A model generated the notes under the pieces. That model was given only the letters and a program-made list of their open reading frames with translations, was not told the DNA's origin and did no database searches. A stretch of 15,709 bases of DNA from JALHRI01 sp044351685 (GTDB lineage: Bacteria; Pseudomonadota; Alphaproteobacteria; Rickettsiales; UBA3002): contig JBILFK010000025.1 in the NCBI GenBank assembly GCA_044351685.1, positions 1-15,709 of the forward strand, written 5' to 3'. How positions within the stretch are numbered: position 1 is the first letter of the stretch; every line of letters begins with the position of its first letter. A program made the position numbers and the translations under genes. Below, piece by piece: positions 7,581 through 13,738 of the stretch.

Positions 7581-7598
7581 TTACGGCGAAAGCCCTAA
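7581..7598 (+). other. GNRA-tetraloop hairpin in the rpsF leader region
   Basis: TTACGGC, loop GAAA, GCCCTAA pair at six of seven positions with one C-C mismatch. GAAA is a stable GNRA loop. The hairpin would lie in the 5' region of the S6-S18-L9 message if transcription starts upstream of it, which I cannot show. Confidence 0.3.
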
Positions 7599-7674
7599 GT
7601 TAGATTCACAGGTAATGCTGCCTGCGCAAGGGTTGCGCTGGATTTTGTATTACCGTCTGACGAACGAGGACGTT

Positions 7675-8022
7675 ATGGCATTTTATGAATGCACCTTTAT
7701 TGCACGCGCCGACCTGCCAAAGGCCGACGTGCAAAAAATCACCGACAACTTTGTTAAAATCGTCGCCGATTACAAAGGCACGGTGCTGAAAAACGAATAT
7801 TGGGGTCTGCGCTCGCTGGCCTATAAAATCAACAAATCTGGCAAGGGCCACTACAGCATGCTGGGTATCAGCATTTCGGCTGAAGGCCTGCGTGAGCTGG
7901 AGCGTAACATGCGCATCAACGAAGATGTCGTGCGTGCGCTGACCGTTCGCGTTGAGAAAATGGATGCCAGCCCCAGCGTAATGATGCGCCAACAATCAGG
8001 AGATAGCTATGATGCAGCGTAA
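7675..8022 (+). CDS. rpsF: 30S ribosomal protein S6
   Basis: S6 binds the central domain of 16S rRNA as a complex with S18. From ATG 7675 it has 115 residues beginning MAFYECTFIARADLPKADVQ, with the family-typical WGLRSLAYKINKSGKGHY and MRINEDVVRALTVRVEK. GAGGA at 7666-7670 sits four bases before this start and fixes it; the longer in-frame start at 7615 would add a non-family extension. The acidic C-terminal tail found in some species is absent. It overlaps rpsR by 14 bases, so the two partners are translationally coupled. First gene of the rpsF-rpsR-rplI operon. Confidence 0.97.
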   Translation: MAFYECTFIARADLPKADVQKITDNFVKIVADYKGTVLKNEYWGLRSLAYKINKSGKGHYSMLGISISAEGLRELERNMRINEDVVRALTVRVEKMDASPSVMMRQQSGDSYDAA

Positions 8023-8317
8023 TTCTTCCCCCCGTGAATCACGTGGCGGCGCCGAGGGCGCTATGGGTGCTGGCGATGGTGCCGGTGCTGGTAAAAAAGT
8101 ATTCTTTCGCCGTCGCAAGTCGTGCCCGCTTTCGGGCAAGAACGCCCCGGCGATCGACTATAAAGATGTGAAACTGCTGCAGCGCTACGTTTCTGAGCGT
8201 GGCAAAATTCTGCCAAGCCGCATTACCGCAGTTTCTGCGAAAAAACAGCGTGCGATGTCGCGCGCGATTAAACGTGCACGCAATCTGGCGCTGATGCCAT
8301 ACGTGCTTCAGGCCTAA
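8009..8317 (+). CDS. rpsR: 30S ribosomal protein S18
   Basis: S18 forms the platform heterodimer with S6. The core KKVFFRRRKSCPLSGKNAP, IDYKDVKLLQRYVSERGKIL, PSRITAVSAKKQRAMSRAIK and ARNLALMPYV is unmistakable. The protein is 102 residues, longer than the roughly 75 of the E. coli protein, owing to a 27-residue Gly/Ala/Ser-rich N-terminal extension. AGGAG at 7998-8002, inside the end of rpsF, is six bases before ATG 8009; an adjacent second ATG at 8012 is equally possible. rplI follows after 15 bases. Confidence 0.97.
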   Translation: MMQRNSSPRESRGGAEGAMGAGDGAGAGKKVFFRRRKSCPLSGKNAPAIDYKDVKLLQRYVSERGKILPSRITAVSAKKQRAMSRAIKRARNLALMPYVLQA

Positions 8318-8332
8318 GCAGGAGAGAGTTCC

Positions 8333-8869
8333 ATGGAAGTCATTTTATTAGAGCGCGTTGCGCGTTTAGGTGGTGTGGGTGACACGGTAAAAGTGAAAGA
8401 CGGCTTTGCCCGTAACTTCCTGCTTCCGCAGAAAAAAGCCCTGCGTGCTACCGAAAACAACAAAGCCGTATTCGAAGGCAAGCGTGCCGCACTGGAAGCA
8501 CAAAACGCGGAAGCCCGCGCCAAAGCCGAACAGCGTGCCACCGGTATGCAGAACATTACTGTTACCGTGATCCGCCAAGCTTCGGATGATGGCAAACTTT
8601 ATGGTTCAGTCACCGTGCGCGATATTTCTGAAGCGTTGCTGGAAGCTGGCCACAATGTGGAGCGTCGCCTGATCGACCTTAGCACGGCTGTAAAACAGCT
8701 GGGCGTGTATGATGCGGTGATCAACCTGCACCCTGAAGTGCCGGTGAAGCTGCGCGTGCATGTGGCACGTAATGCGGAAAGCCCGCTGCCAGAAGAACTG
8801 CTTGAGAAGAAAACCGCTGAAGCGGTTTCGGAAGAAGTAGTGGTGGCCGCAGAAGAAACCGCTGCCTAA
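8333..8869 (+). CDS. rplI: 50S ribosomal protein L9
   Basis: L9 binds 23S rRNA near the L1 stalk and helps frame maintenance. The N-terminal domain MEVILLERVARLGGVGDTVK, followed by KDGFARNFLLPQKKALRAT, is diagnostic; a long connecting helix rich in Ala, Glu and Lys (about 45-80) leads to the C-terminal domain with LYGSVTVRDISEAL. At 178 residues it exceeds the E. coli protein (149), the extra being an acidic tail after about residue 155 rich in Glu, Val and Ala, a feature common in alphaproteobacteria. GGAGAGAG lies just before ATG 8333. Its stop is immediately adjacent to the stop of the convergent small gene on the other strand. Confidence 0.97.
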   Translation: MEVILLERVARLGGVGDTVKVKDGFARNFLLPQKKALRATENNKAVFEGKRAALEAQNAEARAKAEQRATGMQNITVTVIRQASDDGKLYGSVTVRDISEALLEAGHNVERRLIDLSTAVKQLGVYDAVINLHPEVPVKLRVHVARNAESPLPEELLEKKTAEAVSEEVVVAAEETAA

Positions 8870-9244
8870 CTAGCGACCAAGCGATTCAAGATTATCGGGA
8901 AGTTCACGGCGCGCCATTTCGCGCTCGGCGAAGCGTGCATTTTGCATGTTCACTTGCTGACTAATAGTTTGGCTGTGTACGCGCCGTTCAAGTGGTGGCT
9001 GGCTGGTTTCGGTTTTGCCGAACACGCCATCAAACACCGGGCCAAGCCCCGAACTAAACGCACCAAATAACCCAAAACTTACGGCACCACCAAGCACACT
9101 AAATTGTGTTGCCCATGCCGGTACAGTGGCGCTTAGTAGTGGTGCTACAAACCCAATAACAGTAGGTGCAGCGAGCGCAACCAATGCACCCACGGTTGCA
9201 AACAGCAAGGTTGTTTTCAGTACACTCTTTAAATAATCACCCAT
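8870..9244 (-). CDS. Hypothetical small membrane protein
   Basis: A 124-residue frame on the strand opposite to its neighbours. Two long hydrophobic stretches (about 12-38 and 46-70, rich in Gly, Ala, Val and Phe) suggest two membrane helices or one hairpin, followed by a polar tail of about 50 residues rich in Gln, Arg and Glu (SQPPLERRVHSQTISQQVN and onward). No cleavable signal is evident and I do not recognise a family. Its stop abuts the rplI stop, and its start faces dnaB. The ribosome-binding site before ATG 9244 is weak. The clean hydrophobic-then-polar organisation, and the way it exactly fills the space between rplI and dnaB, argue that it is real. Confidence 0.6.
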   Translation of the reverse strand: MGDYLKSVLKTTLLFATVGALVALAAPTVIGFVAPLLSATVPAWATQFSVLGGAVSFGLFGAFSSGLGPVFDGVFGKTETSQPPLERRVHSQTISQQVNMQNARFAEREMARRELPDNLESLGR

Positions 9245-9319
9245 GCGCCTATTCTAATGCATGCACGTGCGGCGCAGTATGAAGATTCGATGACATTGCG
9301 GGGTGTGGAAATACCAGGC

Positions 9320-9328
9320 TGTGGATAG
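9320..9328 (-). promoter_or_regulatory. DnaA-box-like sequence upstream of dnaB
   Basis: TGTGGATAG here is one mismatch from TGTGGATAA, the reverse complement of the consensus DnaA box TTATCCACA. A weaker TGTGGAAAT lies at 9304-9312. They precede the putative dnaB promoter by 20-40 bases. A single near-match can arise by chance. Confidence 0.3.
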
Positions 9329-9351
9329 TGTGAGTAAAACCGTGCAATTAC

Positions 9352-9380
9352 TTACCGGCACCGTGGATGTGCGGTATAGT
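9352..9380 (+). promoter_or_regulatory. Putative sigma-70 promoter of dnaB
   Basis: TATAGT at 9375-9380 matches five of six -10 bases. With a 17-base spacer the -35 would be TTACCG at 9352-9357, a weak match of three of six. Transcription would start near 9387, after the GTG at 9383 but before the ATG at 9410, which supports the latter as the dnaB start. Confidence 0.45.
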
Positions 9381-9409
9381 GTGTGACCACACATAAAAAA
9401 ACAGGCACT

Positions 9410-10885
9410 ATGGCAACCGCAAGCATTATCGAACACCCAAGCAAGCCGGAAATCACCCGCGAAGCCCCCAACAACATGGAAGCCGAGCAAGCGTTGCTTG
9501 GCGCGATTCTGGTGAATAACGAAGCGCTCAACCATGTGGGCACATCGCTGCAGCCCGAAGATTTTTATGCCGAACTGCACCAGCGTATTTATAAAGCGAT
9601 TTTGCATTTTCACGATAAGGGCCTCATTTCCAACCCTGTCACGCTGAAGCACCATTTCGCCAGCGGTCAGGCACTGGAAGATCATTATCTTGCGCGCTTA
9701 GTGGCGGCCGCCACCTCGATCATTAACACGCATGAATATGCCAAACTCATCCGCGATCTGGCGGTGAAGCGCCGGCTGATTGGCATTGGCGAACAGGTGG
9801 TGAACCGCGCCTATGAAACCCCCAGCGAACATAGCGGGAACACGCAGGTAGAAATCGCCGAACAACAACTGTTTCATTTAGCCACCGAGGGCGATGCCGA
9901 AGGTGGTTTCGAGCCGATTAAAAACTCGCTTGCTGAAGCGTTGGTGCGCACCGAAAAAGCTTTCAAACGCTCGGGCGAAGTGGTGGGCATTGATACGGGT
10001 TTTTCTGCCATGAACCAGAAGCTCGGCGGCTTGCACCCTTCGGATCTGATTATTCTCGCCGGTCGCCCATCGATGGGTAAAACCGCGCTTGCCACCAACA
10101 TTGCCTATAACGCCACGCGCATTATCGCCCGCGAAGACGAAGAAAAATTACGCGCCGGCGAAAAACCGCGTTCGGTGGGTTTTTTCTCACTCGAAATGAG
10201 TTCCGAACAATTGGCGCTGCGTTTGCTGGCATCGGCGTGCAACATTGCCTCGCATAAATTATCGCGCGGCGATTTAACACAAGATGAATTCTCGCAGCTC
10301 GTGCAGCGCAGCCACGAGCTTTCGCGCCTGCCACTGCATATCGATGATACCCCAGCACTTTCGATCGCCGCATTGCGCAGCCGCGCGCGCCGCTTAAAGC
10401 GCGTGCATAATGTGTCGCTACTGGTGGTCGATTATTTGCAGCTGGTGCGTGCTACTGCCTCGGGTGGCAATATCAACCGCGTACAAGAAATTTCGGAAAT
10501 TACGCAGGGCTTAAAAGCCATCGCCAAAGAATTGGAAGTGCCGGTAATTGCACTTTCGCAGCTTTCACGCGCGGTCGAACAACGCGAAGATAAACGCCCG
10601 CAACTCGCCGATCTGCGCGAATCGGGCAGTATCGAACAGGATGCCGATTTGGTGATGTTCGTGTTCCGCGAAGAATATTATCTGGGCCGCACCGAACCGC
10701 GCCCCGACACGCCCGACCACGCCGAATGGATGGCGAAAATGGAAAAAGTGCATGGGCTTGCTGAAGTGATTGTGGCCAAAAACCGTAACGGCCCTATCTG
10801 CAATATCGAACTGCAATTCCAGGGCGAACTTACGCGCTTCAGCGATGTGGTGCGGCAAGATTATCTGCCGGAAGCGCATTATTAA
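9410..10885 (+). CDS. dnaB: Replicative DNA helicase DnaB
   Basis: Hexameric helicase that unwinds DNA at the fork and recruits primase. From ATG 9410 it has 491 residues. The N-terminal domain includes PNNMEAEQALLGAILVNN (20-37) and the RecA-like domain follows: Walker A GRPSMGKT at 218-225, catalytic E262 in FFSLEMSSEQ, Walker B with D341 in LLVVDYLQLV, and the C-terminal SRAVEQREDKRPQLADLRES and GSIEQDADLVMFVFREEYY. No intein interrupts it. An in-frame GTG at 9383 would add nine residues, but no ribosome-binding site precedes it and the likely promoter overlaps it; ACAGG precedes ATG 9410 at short spacing. The rplI-dnaB-alr order is usual for alphaproteobacteria. Confidence 0.97.
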   Translation: MATASIIEHPSKPEITREAPNNMEAEQALLGAILVNNEALNHVGTSLQPEDFYAELHQRIYKAILHFHDKGLISNPVTLKHHFASGQALEDHYLARLVAAATSIINTHEYAKLIRDLAVKRRLIGIGEQVVNRAYETPSEHSGNTQVEIAEQQLFHLATEGDAEGGFEPIKNSLAEALVRTEKAFKRSGEVVGIDTGFSAMNQKLGGLHPSDLIILAGRPSMGKTALATNIAYNATRIIAREDEEKLRAGEKPRSVGFFSLEMSSEQLALRLLASACNIASHKLSRGDLTQDEFSQLVQRSHELSRLPLHIDDTPALSIAALRSRARRLKRVHNVSLLVVDYLQLVRATASGGNINRVQEISEITQGLKAIAKELEVPVIALSQLSRAVEQREDKRPQLADLRESGSIEQDADLVMFVFREEYYLGRTEPRPDTPDHAEWMAKMEKVHGLAEVIVAKNRNGPICNIELQFQGELTRFSDVVRQDYLPEAHY

Positions 10886-10902
10886 CGCGGCCACGCATTC
10901 CG

Positions 10903-10938
10903 GAATCTACGATTTTGATTGCGTCGTATCATAGATTC
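10903..10938. repeat. Inverted repeat between dnaB and alr
   Basis: GAATCTACGAT (10903-10913) and ATCATAGATTC (10928-10938) are inverted arms matching at 10 of 11 positions around a 14-base loop. It begins 17 bases after the dnaB stop and ends 19 bases before the alr start. There is no T-run of terminator length right after it, although TATTTT follows two bases later. Confidence 0.45.
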
Positions 10939-10957
10939 GTATTTTCGTAAGCGCATC

Positions 10958-12049
10958 ATGTTCACCACCCCTACCCTCACCGTTAACCTTGCAGCAATTG
11001 TTGCCAACTGGCGCACGCTTTCGCAGCAATTTAGCGGGCGCGAATGCGCGGCGGTGGTGAAAGCCAATGCCTATGGAATCGGCGCAATCGAAGTTACGCG
11101 CGCACTATCTGTTGCAGGCTGCCACACGTTTTTTGTGGCCACACTGGGTGAAGCGATTGCGCTGCGCGAGCAATTTCGTGATGTGCGGATTTTGGTGTTT
11201 CACGGCGTGCAGGCGGGGGAAGAGTTTGCGTTTATTTCGCATCGGCTGATTCCGGTGTTAAACTCGCGCGCGCAAATTGCGCGGTGGGTAATCGTGGCGC
11301 GCGATGATGCACACGCAGTAAGCGCCCTGCATATAGATACGGCGATGGCGCGGCTTGGCTTGCAGCCGGAAGAATTTTTTGCATTGCTAGCGGAACAACC
11401 CAACGCATTGAAGGATGCACGTGTAAGTTTGCTGATGTCTCACCTTGCCTGCGCACCCGAACCTGCGCATGCTAGCAACGCCGCGCAACAGGCGCTGTTT
11501 CAGCGTATTCGTGAACGTGCTGCCGATATTCCGGCCAGCCTGTGCAATTCGGGCGGTATCTTTCTGCCTGCCACATTCCACTATGATTTGGCGCGCCCGG
11601 GCTGTTCGCTGTATGGCATTCGCCCGCAAGATACTGCGCCCAACCCCATGCAGCACGTGGCGCAGTGGGATGCGCCGATTCTGCAAATTCGCACACTGGG
11701 TAGCGCGCAGGCCCTGGGCTATGGCGCCACGCAAACGCTGCCCGCAGGCAGTGTGGTGGCCACCGTGGCCAGTGGCTATGCCGATGGCTACCAGCGCGCC
11801 CTAAGCCACAAGGCGGTGGCTTATGCAGGCGATATATGCGTGAAACTGGCCGGGCGGGTGACGATGGATATGTTATGTTTTGATATCAGCAATGTGCCGC
11901 TAGCACAGCGCGAAAGCCTGAGCCACCTTACCCTACTTGGTGACCGTGATGGAATACGCGTGGATGATTTAGCGGCGCGCGCAGGCACGATTGGCTACGA
12001 AATTTTTACCGGTATTGGTGCACGTGTGGCGCGGGTATATACCGACTAA
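10958..12049 (+). CDS. alr: Alanine racemase (PLP-dependent)
   Basis: Interconverts L- and D-alanine in the cytoplasm, feeding peptidoglycan synthesis. I start it at ATG 10958, giving 363 residues, because TLTVNLAAIVANWR then sits where the family begins; a TTG at 10919 would lie inside an inverted repeat. The PLP lysine is K35 in AAVVKANAYGIGA, the phosphate-contacting arginine is probably in MARLGLQ (130-136), and the second catalytic base Y274 is in SGYADGYQRAL. GRVTMDMLCFD (299-309) and the ending GYEIFTGIGARVARVY are family hallmarks. No good ribosome-binding site is visible. It follows dnaB and precedes mlaE, all on the same strand. Confidence 0.95.
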   Translation: MFTTPTLTVNLAAIVANWRTLSQQFSGRECAAVVKANAYGIGAIEVTRALSVAGCHTFFVATLGEAIALREQFRDVRILVFHGVQAGEEFAFISHRLIPVLNSRAQIARWVIVARDDAHAVSALHIDTAMARLGLQPEEFFALLAEQPNALKDARVSLLMSHLACAPEPAHASNAAQQALFQRIRERAADIPASLCNSGGIFLPATFHYDLARPGCSLYGIRPQDTAPNPMQHVAQWDAPILQIRTLGSAQALGYGATQTLPAGSVVATVASGYADGYQRALSHKAVAYAGDICVKLAGRVTMDMLCFDISNVPLAQRESLSHLTLLGDRDGIRVDDLAARAGTIGYEIFTGIGARVARVYTD

Positions 12050-12093
12050 AAGATGCCGATTGCCGAAAAAAATAAATCCGCTACACACAAGGT

Positions 12094-12885
12094 ATGATTT
12101 CTCGCACGCACACGAATCCTGTCGCAAAAATTGGTGAAGTCTTTCTGCTGTTCCTTGCGGCGATCGGCAGGCTCAGCATGTTCACCTGGGCGGCACTTTC
12201 GCAGGGCATCAAGCCGCCCTATTACCCGCGCCAGATTGGCCGCATGATGCTCGATATCGGCTATTATTCGCTGCCGGTAGTGGGGCTTACGGCTATTTTT
12301 ACCGGCGGCGTGCTGGCACTGCAAACCTATAGTGGCTTCTCGCGCTTTTCAGCGGAAAGCTCGATTCCGATTGTGGTGGCGTTATCCATCACCCGTGAAT
12401 TGGGCCCGGTGCTCGCTGGCCTGATGGTAGCCGGGCGTATTGGCGCCGCCTTTGCGGCAGAAATTGGCACCATGCGCGTCACCGAACAGATTGATGCGCT
12501 GGTGACACTTTCTACCAACCCCAATAAATATCTGGTGTTTCCGCGCTTGCTTGCGGGCACGCTGATGATGCCATGTCTGGTGTTCGTTGCCGATGTGATT
12601 GGCATTATGGGCGGCTATATGGTATCGGTGCATAAGCTGGGTTTTGCTGCCGGCCCCTATATCACCAACACCTGGAACTACCTTGAATTCCGCGATGTGT
12701 TTTCTGGCCTGGTGAAGGCGGGTGCGTTCGGGTTTGTGATTGCGCTCATGGGTTGCTATCATGGCTACCATTCCAAAGGTGGTGCACAGGGTGTGGGTTC
12801 GGCCACCACCAATGCGGTGGTTTCGGCCTCGATTCTCATTCTTTTCAGCAACTATTTGCTTACGGAAGTGTTTTTCGCCGTATGA
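12094..12885 (+). CDS. mlaE: MlaE-type ABC transporter permease
   Basis: Inner-membrane permease of an MCE/Mla phospholipid transporter, which moves lipid between the inner and outer membranes. The 263 residues show about five to six membrane helices and the MlaE signature ELGPVLAGLMVAGRIGAA, followed by AAEIGTMRVTEQIDAL (residues about 102-136), then LVFPRLLAGTLMMPCL. A stop lies in frame just upstream of ATG 12094, so this is the only start; AAGG is unusually close to it. It overlaps mlaF by four bases (ATGA), showing a coupled two-gene unit. The alr-permease-ATPase order is known from other alphaproteobacteria. MlaD-like and MlaB/C partners are not in the window. Confidence 0.93.
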   Translation: MISRTHTNPVAKIGEVFLLFLAAIGRLSMFTWAALSQGIKPPYYPRQIGRMMLDIGYYSLPVVGLTAIFTGGVLALQTYSGFSRFSAESSIPIVVALSITRELGPVLAGLMVAGRIGAAFAAEIGTMRVTEQIDALVTLSTNPNKYLVFPRLLAGTLMMPCLVFVADVIGIMGGYMVSVHKLGFAAGPYITNTWNYLEFRDVFSGLVKAGAFGFVIALMGCYHGYHSKGGAQGVGSATTNAVVSASILILFSNYLLTEVFFAV

Positions 12886-13661
12886 TTAACGTGACACCTA
12901 AAATCGAACTGCAGCAACTGCATAAGCGCTTTGGCAAAAAAAAGGTGCTCGATGGTGTGAATCTGCAGGTATTGCCCGGTGAATCGCTGGTGATTATTGG
13001 CGGTTCGGGTTCCGGCAAATCGGTGACGATTAAGCATATTTTAGGCCTTATCAAACCCGATGCTGGCAGCGTATTTTTTGATGGCGAAGATATCACCAGC
13101 TATTCGTTTTCGCAGCGCGAAAAAATTCTGCGCAAATGCGGCATGCTGTTTCAGGGTGGTGCGCTGTTCGATTCTCTACCAGTCTGGCGCAATATCACCT
13201 TTGCCGCTACCCAGCGCGAAAAGAACCTCTCGCAAGCGGAAGCAAAGGCCTTGGCAGTCGAAAAACTGGCGGCCGTGGGCATGCCCCCTGAGGTGGCCGA
13301 TTTAATGCCTTCGGAACTTTCCGGCGGCATGCAGAAGCGTGTGGGGCTGGCGCGCGCTATTGCCACCAACCCGGAAGTGATATTCTTTGATGAACCCACC
13401 ACCGGGCTTGACCCGATTATGGCCGATGTCATTAACGACCTGATTGTTGCCTGCGTGAAAAAACTGGGTTCTACCGCCGTTACCATTACCCATGATATGA
13501 GCAGCGTGCGCAAAATCGCCAGCCGTGTGGCGATGATCTACGAGGGCAAAATCATCTGGGATGGGCCGGTCGCCGCGATTGACCATTCCGGCAACCCATA
13601 TGTCGACCAATTCGTGCATGGCCGCGCCGAAGGCCCCATTCAGGTGGGTGTAAAAGCATAA
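12882..13661 (+). CDS. mlaF: MlaF-type ABC transporter ATP-binding protein
   Basis: Cytoplasmic ATPase partner of the preceding permease. The start is ATG 12882, which overlaps the mlaE stop as ATGA; the open frame extends further upstream but only inside mlaE. The 259 residues contain Walker A GGSGSGKS (40-47), Q-loop Q91 in GMLFQGGALFDSLPVW (a sequence typical of the Mla/Mkl ATPases), signature LSGGMQKR (146-153), Walker B VIFFDEP (166-172) with catalytic E171, and switch H204 in THDMSS. All motifs are intact. The gene ends in TAATAA followed by an AT-only six-pair stem with no T-run, so no firm terminator; the next gene begins 77 bases later. Confidence 0.95.
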   Translation: MINVTPKIELQQLHKRFGKKKVLDGVNLQVLPGESLVIIGGSGSGKSVTIKHILGLIKPDAGSVFFDGEDITSYSFSQREKILRKCGMLFQGGALFDSLPVWRNITFAATQREKNLSQAEAKALAVEKLAAVGMPPEVADLMPSELSGGMQKRVGLARAIATNPEVIFFDEPTTGLDPIMADVINDLIVACVKKLGSTAVTITHDMSSVRKIASRVAMIYEGKIIWDGPVAAIDHSGNPYVDQFVHGRAEGPIQVGVKA

Positions 13662-13738
13662 TAATCTGCTTATTACGCGGTATTTTAGCAAATTCTTAAC
13701 ATTTCTAGGCGCATTCTGTGGTAAAACAGACGCGTACC

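Noticed and set aside
9383..9409. GTG start for dnaB
   Set aside because: No ribosome-binding site precedes it, and the best promoter would start transcription after it; ATG 9410 is preferred.
13659..13675. Terminator after mlaF
   Set aside because: TAATAA/TTATTA forms only an AT six-pair stem with no following T-run.
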